Assembly: GCA_016926985.1 (NCBI GenBank)
Contig: JAFGNO010000090.1
Span: 1-5,308 of the forward strand
Length of the DNA stretch: 5,308 nt
Direction of reading: 5' to 3'
Source of the DNA: Anaerolineae bacterium
Lineage (GTDB): Bacteria; Chloroflexota; Anaerolineae; Aggregatilineales; UBA3940
Positions 1 to 5,308 of this stretch are shown here, piece after piece (the stretch's first letter is position 1; every line of letters starts with the position of its first letter). Position numbers and translations under genes: made by a program. The notes beneath the pieces were generated by a model, which was not told the origin of the DNA, made no database searches, and saw only the letters and a program-made list of their open reading frames with translations.

Positions 1-76
1 CCCTTTTTCCCGCGCCTTCCTCCATCGCCTGAAGGCGAAGGTGTCCGGCGCTTTTCTGCTATTCGGAGGTTTTTGA
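1..76 (+). CDS. Possible 3' end of an upstream gene (partial, unidentified)
   Basis: The frame starting at base 2 is open from the window edge to a TGA at 74-76, four bases before the ATG of the epimerase. It gives about 24 residues with Phe, Leu, Lys and Arg (containing HRLKAKV, ending in LLFGGF). Third codon positions are mostly G or C, as in the neighbouring genes. If real, it would be the last codons of an upstream gene in one operon with the epimerase, whose RBS overlaps its end. A second frame (starting at base 1) is also open to a TGA at 82-84 that would overlap the ATG, but its Pro/Gly/Glu composition resembles translated intergenic repeat. The stretch is too short to identify a family and may be non-coding. 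Confidence 0.3.
   Translation, partial: PFSRAFLHRLKAKVSGAFLLFGGF
25..38. repeat. Short perfect dyad (6-bp arms, 2-nt loop)
   Basis: TCGCCT (25-30) and AGGCGA (33-38) are perfect reverse complements separated by GA, with partial pairing outside. No T-run follows, so it is not a convincing rho-independent terminator. The composition resembles short dispersed hairpin repeats found between genes in many bacteria, but one copy cannot prove that, and it may simply lie within coding sequence. Confidence 0.3.
65..70 (+). promoter_or_regulatory. Ribosome binding site of the epimerase gene
   Basis: GGAGGT at 65-70 lies 10 bases before the ATG at 81. It is a near-consensus Shine-Dalgarno sequence and supports that start. 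No promoter is recognisable in the 80 bases upstream, which suggests cotranscription with a gene to the left. Confidence 0.75.
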
Positions 77-80
77 GACC

Positions 81-1010
81 ATGAAAGTAATTGTGACCGG
101 GGGATGCGGGTTTGTGGGGGCGCACCTGGTGCGCCGCCTGCTGGCAGATGAGCACCAGGTGATGGTTGTCGACAATTTTATGAATGCCGGGCCGGAACGC
201 CTGCCGTCCCATCCGGCACTGATTGTCAGGGAAATCGACATCCGGGATGGAAATGCCCTCAGCCAGGCATTCGGGGCATTCAGGCCCGAATGCGTCTTCC
301 ACCTGGCAGCGATCCACTTTATTCCTTACTGCAACGCACACCCGACAGAAACGCTGGATGTGAACGTGGCCGGAACCCAGCGGGTGCTGGAGGCCGCGCG
401 GCTGACAAAAGCCAGCCGGGTGATTGCTGTGTCGACTGCTGCAGTTTATCCGCCATATAATGCAGCCTGCCCGGAGACACTTCCCCAGGGACCGGTCGAT
501 GTGTATGGTTACAGCAAATGGCTCACCGAAGCAATCCTGGAACGCCACAGCCAGGGAGGTGACATTACCGCCATTGCTGTAAGGTTGTTCAATGTCTATG
601 GGCCGGGCGAAACAAATCCCCATGTCATCCCACATATTATGGAGCAGCTTCACCAGGGTGATGCGATCAACCTGGGGAGTTTATCCAGCCAGCGCGACTA
701 TATCTATACCGCCGATGTGGTAGCAGGGTTCATGAGTTTGCTGGCTGCAGACCTGGCAAACCCTTATCTGGTGGTCAACCTGGGCACAGGGGAAGCCCAT
801 TCAGTGCAGGATATCCTCGATACACTGTCTGATATCCTGGGAAGGCCTGTCAGGGCGCAGTCAAAGGAGCAATTCATGAGAAAGGCAGACCGTCCTCTGC
901 TGCTAGCCGACCGCCGAAAGATACTGGCGCTGACTGGCTGGGAGCCTGTCTATACGCTCAGGGAAGGGCTGTCCGGACTGCTGATCGAAGAAGGATTGCT
1001 TGAGGGATGA
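81..1010 (+). CDS. NAD-dependent epimerase/dehydratase (extended SDR, nucleotide-sugar modifying)
   Basis: This 309-residue cytoplasmic enzyme should bind NAD and epimerise, dehydrate or otherwise modify an NDP-sugar for glycan assembly. Visible in order: the Rossmann motif GGCGFVG (residues 7-13); Asp31 ending strand beta-2 (VVDNF), which favours NAD over NADP; DIRD (53-56) near the adenine pocket; HLAA (74-77); the catalytic Thr119 in VSTAAVY; the Tyr142-x3-Lys146 pair in YGYSK; RLFNVYGPG (168-176); and the RDYIYTADVV segment (205-214) typical of the sugar-nucleotide-binding half. The length fits the compact GalE/RfbB-like families. Start: ATG with GGAGGT ten bases upstream. Neighbours: possible operon with a gene to the left; its last 61 bases overlap the convergent glycosyltransferase gene. 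The substrate cannot be read from sequence; UDP-glucose 4-epimerase, UDP-glucuronate-type and dTDP-sugar enzymes all share these motifs, so no symbol is given. Confidence 0.94.
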   Translation: MKVIVTGGCGFVGAHLVRRLLADEHQVMVVDNFMNAGPERLPSHPALIVREIDIRDGNALSQAFGAFRPECVFHLAAIHFIPYCNAHPTETLDVNVAGTQRVLEAARLTKASRVIAVSTAAVYPPYNAACPETLPQGPVDVYGYSKWLTEAILERHSQGGDITAIAVRLFNVYGPGETNPHVIPHIMEQLHQGDAINLGSLSSQRDYIYTADVVAGFMSLLAADLANPYLVVNLGTGEAHSVQDILDTLSDILGRPVRAQSKEQFMRKADRPLLLADRRKILALTGWEPVYTLREGLSGLLIEEGLLEG

Positions 1011-2701
1011 GCTTTTTCCGGCGATTGCTGCTCCGGAAGATCCTCGGCAGGGTAGATAAAGGGTGTTTCTTTCAGGATGCCCTCACAAATCACGTCAAGC
1101 CCAAGAACCCTGCCGGGCAGGAGATTGTCCAGACCGCTTAATCGCGCGGTATACGGAGGCCAGCCTTTACGCGGTTCCATGAAAGGCAGCGGGATCATAC
1201 GGCGAAAGAAAAAGTGAAAGGCATATTTTCGTGCCCGTTGTGTCTGTTCATCGCTCATCCGCCGACCAGATGGCAGGTTATCCAGAATGGCGAAATACTC
1301 CTCAGCAGAACTGGCGTCCCGGGTAATCCCCTTATTACGAATCCAGGCTTCACCTGCCACAATTACTGGAATCCCCACGCTGGATAATTCAACCCCGGTT
1401 TTTGTGCCGTAGATAATCACACTGTCACATTGCATCATAACCGCGTAAGTGCTGACCTGGCTTTCTGGTGGGATAAGGATGATATTATCGGGCAGGGATG
1501 GAAAGATTTTCCCAATCTCATCAACGATTGGCTGGCGGGAGCGCAAAGTTCCCCTTACCTCCGCCGGGTGCGCACGGATGATCAGCTGTAGGTCCGGGCG
1601 TTTGATAAAATACCGGATTGTCCGCAGCACCCAGTCCAGCATATTGGGGAACGCGTTGGCGGGATAATGTAGCTGGGCATCCCACATAACATTAGTCAGC
1701 AGGCCCACAGACGGTTTTGAAAAATCCGCACCAAGCTCCCGGCTGATCTCCTCCAGGTTTTCAGTTGGGTCTTCGTGGAACCAGATCCAGTCCTCCGTAC
1801 CATACCAGCGGCTCTTGAGGTAGGCCATAACCTGTTCTTCTGCGTTTTCAGTCCAGGGGATAGCCTCCCAGTTTTCGACTGGCTCTTCCATGAGTTTGTG
1901 GTGGTAGGTATCCCCATGGGTGAAAATGAAGGTTTGCTTGCGATAAGCGGGATTCCAGTTCACAACGCGAATGCCGCGATGCCGGGCCACTTCCCCGATC
2001 ACGCCCTGTGGCACATAGATCCCGTGGTGGAAACAAACAACGTCATAGTTGTTTTGATCGAGAATCCGCTGCATGGCGAAAGCCGTAAGCAGCGAGGCAT
2101 GGAAATAGCGGCGGAGAACAGCCTCACGCTCAGCCACGCCCTCCAGCATACCCCGGATGAAAAATCGCAGCGTCCCGGCAAGAGCATGCTCCCCGACTGC
2201 CAGCCCATTCAGCGTATAGTTACCAATCTGGTCAAAAGAGAGGGATGAAGCCAGCAAATTGGCTTGCTGTGATTCGTCCGGCGTGATCCAGCGGCTGTAG
2301 GTATGGATGGGGAGGCCAAGTGGACTCAGCATCTTGCGACCGGACCGGTAACAGGCATCACAGACCGATGCCTGTGGCCCATGCCTGACAAAACTTGCAA
2401 GATGGGTGTGCTGGACAGTGGTTTCCATGCAGGCCGGAAGCAATGCATCGCAGAGAAAAAATTCGACCCGGGCGCCACGCAGCGTGAGTGCGGTCGCCAG
2501 GATGCTTTCCAGCGAGGTCAGGCCCTGGTGACGCCCTGTGCTGGTAGCCATCAGCACCCGGCTCCCGCCTGTAGCGTACTGAACAGCCGACAGCCAGCGA
2601 TCTTCCTCCGCTTTCAGCAGGCTTTTCCAGTCAAGGGTGGGCGTGCGATGAGAGAGCAGCGATCGGCCTATTCGTTTTGCGATGTGTTCGAGTCGATTCA
2701 T
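950..2701 (-). CDS. Capsule polysaccharide biosynthesis-type glycosyltransferase
   Basis: This 583-residue protein looks like a GT-B-fold transferase of the capsule polysaccharide biosynthesis (KpsC/KpsS-like) superfamily, acting at the cytoplasmic membrane face on an activated sugar. Seen: a Rossmann-like N-terminal part starting at VLMATSTGR (49-57); four cysteines, Cys84, Cys91, Cys114 and Cys117; CFHHGIYVPQG (223-233); FIFTHGDTYHH (258-268); the RAHP motif (376-379); and IIYGTKTGVELSSVGIPVIV (429-448), which resembles the nucleotide-sugar-binding C-terminal half of such enzymes. There is no signal peptide or clear membrane segment. The tail after about residue 552 is Ser/Pro-rich and partly antisense to the epimerase gene. 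Start: ATG at 2701 with a weak AGG six bases upstream and a TTGCAG/TAGAAT promoter further out. The donor and acceptor are unknown. Assignment to the superfamily is fairly secure by motif recall; the exact role is inferred. Confidence 0.88.
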   Translation of the reverse strand: MNRLEHIAKRIGRSLLSHRTPTLDWKSLLKAEEDRWLSAVQYATGGSRVLMATSTGRHQGLTSLESILATALTLRGARVEFFLCDALLPACMETTVQHTHLASFVRHGPQASVCDACYRSGRKMLSPLGLPIHTYSRWITPDESQQANLLASSLSFDQIGNYTLNGLAVGEHALAGTLRFFIRGMLEGVAEREAVLRRYFHASLLTAFAMQRILDQNNYDVVCFHHGIYVPQGVIGEVARHRGIRVVNWNPAYRKQTFIFTHGDTYHHKLMEEPVENWEAIPWTENAEEQVMAYLKSRWYGTEDWIWFHEDPTENLEEISRELGADFSKPSVGLLTNVMWDAQLHYPANAFPNMLDWVLRTIRYFIKRPDLQLIIRAHPAEVRGTLRSRQPIVDEIGKIFPSLPDNIILIPPESQVSTYAVMMQCDSVIIYGTKTGVELSSVGIPVIVAGEAWIRNKGITRDASSAEEYFAILDNLPSGRRMSDEQTQRARKYAFHFFFRRMIPLPFMEPRKGWPPYTARLSGLDNLLPGRVLGLDVICEGILKETPFIYPAEDLPEQQSPEKAHPSSNPSSISSPDSPSLSV

Positions 2702-2735
2702 GGTTTACCTGGTCTGATTGGCTGGTGCGGAGGTT

Positions 2736-2764
2736 ATTCTATCCCTGCGTGGGGGGGGCTGCAA
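2736..2764 (-). promoter_or_regulatory. Predicted sigma70-type promoter with poly-G spacer, driving the capsule-type transferase
   Basis: Read on the minus strand, TTGCAG (2764-2759) and TAGAAT (2741-2736) are separated by exactly 17 bases. Each matches the consensus at four or more of six positions. The expected transcript start is near 2729, giving a leader of about 28 bases before the ATG at 2701. The spacer contains a run of eight C on the transcribed sense (G at 2751-2758 on the plus strand), directly next to the -35 box. The prediction is by eye and untested. Confidence 0.5.
2751..2758. repeat. Homopolymeric G8 tract in the divergent intergenic region
   Basis: Eight consecutive G on the plus strand occur in the non-coding region between the two divergent glycosyltransferase genes. 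The tract occupies half of the 17-base spacer of the predicted minus-strand promoter. Tracts of this kind can change length by slipped-strand mispairing; they are also prone to sequencing error. Confidence 0.85.
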
Positions 2765-2800
2765 AAGGCTTTGTACCAATGAAACGGCTGCTGGGCATTG

Positions 2801-2829
2801 TTTACGGTTTGGAAATGTGCCGCTATACT
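2801..2829 (+). promoter_or_regulatory. Predicted sigma70-type promoter of the GT-C glycosyltransferase gene
   Basis: TTTACG (2801-2806) and TATACT (2824-2829) are separated by 17 bases. The -10 box matches TATAAT at five of six positions and the -35 box matches TTGACA at four of six. Transcription would begin near 2836, leaving about 43 bases before the TTG start at 2879. This placement argues against the in-frame TTG at 2798, which would lie upstream of the transcript start. Confidence 0.5.
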
Positions 2830-2847
2830 TGGTGCGGTACCGGGGTT

Positions 2848-2859
2848 GCCGTGTACGGC
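2848..2859. repeat. Short dyad in the leader of the GT-C gene
   Basis: GCCGT (2848-2852) and ACGGC (2855-2859) are reverse complements around GT. The dyad sits between the predicted transcript start and the ribosome binding site. It could be a small leader hairpin or an operator half-site, but it is short enough to be chance. Confidence 0.25.
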
Positions 2860-2867
2860 TGCCCTCC

Positions 2868-2874
2868 AGAGGAA
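2868..2874 (+). promoter_or_regulatory. Ribosome binding site that decides the GT-C start
   Basis: AGAGGAA at 2868-2874 contains GAGG with six bases to a TTG at 2879. No comparable site precedes the more upstream in-frame TTG at 2798. The site therefore supports TTG 2879 as the initiation codon. Confidence 0.6.
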
Positions 2875-2878
2875 TCAA

Positions 2879-4228
2879 TTGGAACCCATAGAACGAGGAT
2901 ACCATTTTGACCGGGCGGTCTGGATAATACTGGCCCTCGCGCTGTTGATACGCGTGTTTGTGATGGTGGCGGTATTCAGCGGTGATGATTATGCCTTTGA
3001 TGACAGCGCCTATTATGTCAGCATTGCCCAGGAACCCTGGCGGCTGGGGATCCCGGCAGACGAAAGGGATTATGATAAGGCAGCGGTGACCGTTGGGCCG
3101 ATATACCCGGCGTTCCTGATCCCAATCTACAACTGGCTGAATGCTGACATTCCCGCGCAGACTACGCTGACCCGGATTATCCAGGCAGTTCTGGATGTGA
3201 TCGTCGCTCTGCTGGTGTATCTGATTGCTTATGACCTGTTCGGAAAGCGGGTGGCAATCATTGCGCTGGTCATGCAGGCGCTGGACCTGCGTTATGTCTT
3301 TATGGCAGGCACAGTTGCCACCGAAACTATGTACGTCATTCTCTTTGTGGCCTTTATATGGCTCTACCTGCGCGCTGTCAGCAGTCACAAAATGGGGGCG
3401 TACGCTCTGGCTGGCGTACTGCTTGGTGTCGCCAACCTGACCCGGCCGGTCCCGCTGGTTTTCCCGCTTTTTCTACTGCCACACGTGCTGCTTATCAAAG
3501 CTGACCGCCGTAAACTGCTGAGAGGGATTGGCATCATGGTGCTGGTTATGGTGCTGATCATCACGCCATGGATTGTGCGCACCGGGATCATCACCGGTGA
3601 GGCCACGCCGATCAGCGCCTCTGCCTTTGTGCATTTCTGGATGAACAGCCGCCCGGATGGCGACCTGCTGGGCACGGAGGACAGCCTGGCGCTGGCGGCG
3701 TTGCAGGATATGGGATATGGCGCAGACAACCCACACCTTGACGCGGTGGAGTACCTTGCTGCAGCAGTTCTAAATATCCTCAAAAATCCGGGGCCGTTTG
3801 CCAGCCGCGTTATCACGCGGCTGCTGGAGGCTTACCGCCAGCCCTATGGCACGGTGATCCTTGTCCCACGCGGGGCGGGAGTCAAGGCGGTCGCCAGGGC
3901 TTTTCTGGCGGGAGAGGCCAGCCTGTGGGAGGTTCTTAGCGTGCCGGGATTCTGGCGTAAGCTGCTGATGTACATCTGGCATTTCTGGGGGCTGGTGTTT
4001 GGTACTGTCGGGATCGCTATCGCGCTGAAAAGGAGAGAATGGGCAGGCTGCCCGCTGGCAGCCTGGATCGTGTATGTGTCGGGGATGATGTCGATGCTCC
4101 TCGTTGAGCCCCGCTACCTGATGCCGATCATGTTTGCTTTTACCGTATTTGCGGCAAAAGCCACAGACGAGATGATCCGGGCTGTTCAAAAACGGCGATT
4201 GATAACTCAACCGGAAGCAGGCAGATAA
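2879..4228 (+). CDS. Multi-pass GT-C fold glycosyltransferase (PMT/ArnT-like, GT39/GT83-type)
   Basis: With the TTG start at 2879 this is a 449-residue integral membrane protein. Such enzymes transfer a sugar from a polyprenyl-phosphate donor to a glycan, lipid or protein on the outer face of the membrane. Seen: a first membrane helix (about residues 13-33) followed by an acidic external loop DDYAFDDSAYY (36-46), where GT-C enzymes place their catalytic/metal-binding Asp; GPIYP (73-77); hydrophobic helices near 97-121, 123-139, 148-168, 172-186, 190-207 and 214-235; the NLTRP motif (186-190); a mostly polar region (236-360); then helices near 362-384, 390-409 and 413-428, with EPRYLMPI (410-417) entering the last one, typical of this family. 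The C-terminus is short and basic. A start at TTG 2798 would add 27 residues but lies over the predicted promoter. The gene is divergent from the capsule-type transferase, suggesting a shared surface-glycan role. Donor and acceptor cannot be read. Confidence 0.88.
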   Translation: MEPIERGYHFDRAVWIILALALLIRVFVMVAVFSGDDYAFDDSAYYVSIAQEPWRLGIPADERDYDKAAVTVGPIYPAFLIPIYNWLNADIPAQTTLTRIIQAVLDVIVALLVYLIAYDLFGKRVAIIALVMQALDLRYVFMAGTVATETMYVILFVAFIWLYLRAVSSHKMGAYALAGVLLGVANLTRPVPLVFPLFLLPHVLLIKADRRKLLRGIGIMVLVMVLIITPWIVRTGIITGEATPISASAFVHFWMNSRPDGDLLGTEDSLALAALQDMGYGADNPHLDAVEYLAAAVLNILKNPGPFASRVITRLLEAYRQPYGTVILVPRGAGVKAVARAFLAGEASLWEVLSVPGFWRKLLMYIWHFWGLVFGTVGIAIALKRREWAGCPLAAWIVYVSGMMSMLLVEPRYLMPIMFAFTVFAAKATDEMIRAVQKRRLITQPEAGR

Positions 4229-4232
4229 CAGG

Positions 4233-4258
4233 CAGGCCCCCGCAAATGCGAGGGCCTG
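4233..4258 (+). terminator. Hairpin terminator after the GT-C gene
   Basis: The arms at 4233-4244 and 4247-4258 pair over 12 positions with one mismatch (C4240/A4251) and are strongly GC-rich. The hairpin starts five bases after the TAA at 4226-4228. It is followed by ATTATATCT, a moderate T-rich tail, giving a plausible rho-independent terminator for the plus strand. On the minus strand the tail is poorer in T, so it may only partly stop transcription from the convergent formate dehydrogenase gene. Confidence 0.65.
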
Positions 4259-4288
4259 ATTATATCTGTCGGCAGCGGAAGGCTATTT

Positions 4289-5308
4289 TCAGCCCTTTTC
4301 AATCCGTACAGCGCAGATTTTATATTCCGGTATCTTGGCCACCGGGTCGAGCGCAAAATCCTGGGTGAGCATGTTAGCCGGCGACTCGCGCCAGTGAAAA
4401 GCCATAAAGACCGTCCCCTGAGGCACTTTTGTGCTGATGCGCACCACCGCCCGCACCTCCCCGCGCCGGCTCTGTATCACTGTGGTATTACCTTCTTTAA
4501 GGTCTGCTGCCAGGGCATCCTCCGGGTGGATTTCAATAAATCCGCCCGGCTCGCGCCAGTCCAGCGGCTCGCTGCGGCGTGTCATGGTGCCGGAGTGGTA
4601 GTGATACAGCACACGCCCGGTTGAGAGGATCAGCGGGTAGTCTTCATCCGGTTGTTCCGCAGGGTCCTGCGCCCGGATTGGGCTGAACATCCCTTTACCA
4701 CGGGAAAACCTGGTCGCGTGCAGGTATTGTGTTCCGGGATGTTCGGGTGAAGTACAGGGCCACTGAAGCCCTTCATCAGTGAGGCGCCTGTGGCTGATAC
4801 CGGCATAGATCGGAGTCACCTGAGCCAGTTCATCCATAATGGCTGAGGTAGAGGGGAACAGCCACATTTCCTCAGGCCGGTGGCGGCCCATCTCCTCGTC
4901 AAAACGCAGAGCCAGCTCACCGATGATCTCCCAGTCCGGGAGGGCTGCACCGGGAGGCGGCAGGACCGGGTGAAGGAGCTGGACGCGCCGCTCGGTGTTA
5001 GTAAAGCTGCCATCTTTCTCAAGCGATGAGGCTGCAGGAAGGATCACATGAGCAAGCAGCGCTGTCTCGCTGGGGAAGATATCCTGCACCACGAGAAAGT
5101 CAAGGTTGCGCAGGGCTTTCTCTACATGGCTGGTGTTTGGATCGGACATCATCGGGTTTTCACCCATCACATACGCCGCCCGCACTGTGCCTTCTGACGC
5201 GGCGTGCATGGCCTCAACAATGGTGAGTCCAACCTTACCGGGCAGGGACTCGACGCCCCATATTTCAGCAATTCGTCCGCGCTTCTCGTCGTCAGTCACC
5301 ACCTGATA
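4289..5308 (-). CDS. fdhA: Formate dehydrogenase alpha subunit, C-terminal part (runs off the right edge)
   Basis: This is a molybdopterin (or tungstopterin) oxidoreductase that oxidises formate to CO2 or, in some organisms, reduces CO2. Only the last 339 codons are visible. The frame is open to the edge (YQVVTDDEKRGR), so the GTG near 5302 is not the true start. Numbering from that edge: GENPMMSDPN (49-58), a cofactor-binding loop; VVQDIFPSETALLAHVILPA (73-92), with the LPA-x4-EKDGSFTNTERRVQ continuation that is characteristic of the family; then the C-terminal dinucleotide-binding domain with STGRVLYHYHSGTMTRRS (229-246), GFIEIHPEDA (256-265), SRRGEVRA (280-287) and the terminal KIPEYKICAVRIE (325-337). 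The N-terminal iron-sulfur and Cys/Sec active-site region is outside the window, so selenocysteine use cannot be judged. The stop is TGA at 4289-4291. The gene converges on the GT-C gene. fdhA and fdhF are both used for such proteins; the subunit partners are not visible. Confidence 0.93.
   Translation of the reverse strand, partial: YQVVTDDEKRGRIAEIWGVESLPGKVGLTIVEAMHAASEGTVRAAYVMGENPMMSDPNTSHVEKALRNLDFLVVQDIFPSETALLAHVILPAASSLEKDGSFTNTERRVQLLHPVLPPPGAALPDWEIIGELALRFDEEMGRHRPEEMWLFPSTSAIMDELAQVTPIYAGISHRRLTDEGLQWPCTSPEHPGTQYLHATRFSRGKGMFSPIRAQDPAEQPDEDYPLILSTGRVLYHYHSGTMTRRSEPLDWREPGGFIEIHPEDALAADLKEGNTTVIQSRRGEVRAVVRISTKVPQGTVFMAFHWRESPANMLTQDFALDPVAKIPEYKICAVRIEKG

Noticed and set aside
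99..120. Three G-runs at the start of the epimerase gene, considered as a G-quadruplex
   Set aside because: Only three runs of three or more G are present. They encode the glycines of the Rossmann motif.
1016..1038. Hairpin TTCCGG (1016-1021) / CCGGAA (1033-1038) just after the epimerase stop, considered as a terminator
   Set aside because: The T-run precedes the stem on the plus strand and none follows on either strand. The sequence is also coding for the transferase.
1775..2782. Two plus-strand open frames of about 157-159 codons (1775-2248 and 2303-2782) antisense to the capsule-type transferase
   Set aside because: They show no domain motifs or good ribosome binding sites, and the opposite strand has strong family motifs.
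2705..3388. A 227-codon open frame on the minus strand, antisense to the start of the GT-C gene
   Set aside because: It is rich in His, Gln and Asn, has no recognisable motif, and fully opposes a well-supported membrane protein. It is a shadow frame.
5300..5302. GTG at 5302 (minus strand) as the start of the formate dehydrogenase fragment
   Set aside because: The frame stays open to the window edge with family-like residues (YQVVTD), and the protein lacks its N-terminal half. The gene is simply cut by the window.

Overview
The window is dense bacterial DNA of moderate GC content. It carries three genes for a cell-surface glycan and, at its right edge, the 3' part of an unrelated molybdenum enzyme gene. 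No rRNA, tRNA, CRISPR array, insertion sequence or phage gene is visible. A formate dehydrogenase alpha subunit next to surface-polysaccharide genes fits an anaerobic or facultative bacterium. The style of the epimerase and capsule-type transferase vaguely recalls Chloroflexota (Anaerolineae), but the sequence alone does not fix the taxon.

Layout. Positions 1-80 hold what may be the last codons of an upstream gene, a short dyad and a good ribosome binding site. A complete extended-SDR NDP-sugar epimerase/dehydratase follows on the plus strand (81-1010). Its 3' end overlaps, tail to tail by 61 bp, a 583-residue capsule-polysaccharide-type glycosyltransferase on the minus strand (950-2701). A 177-bp divergent intergenic region (2702-2878) holds a plausible sigma70-type promoter for each flanking gene. 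The minus-strand promoter has a run of eight G inside its 17-nt spacer. A multi-pass GT-C glycosyltransferase follows on the plus strand (best start TTG at 2879, ending 4228). After a GC-rich hairpin (4233-4258) comes the minus-strand C-terminal half of a formate dehydrogenase alpha subunit (4289 to the right edge), whose start and metal-cluster region lie outside the window.

How the genes may work together (inference). The epimerase would supply a modified nucleotide sugar in the cytoplasm. The capsule-type transferase would use an activated sugar at the inner membrane face. The GT-C enzyme would add a sugar from a polyprenyl-phosphate donor on the outer face. The formate dehydrogenase probably marks the end of the glycan locus, since it converges on it and is separated by a terminator-like hairpin.

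I found no wholly new system. The most interesting observation is the homopolymeric G tract between the -35 and -10 boxes of a surface-glycan gene, an arrangement known from phase-variable promoters. Next are the long antisense overlap with its Ser/Pro-rich tail and a four-cysteine cluster in the capsule-type transferase.
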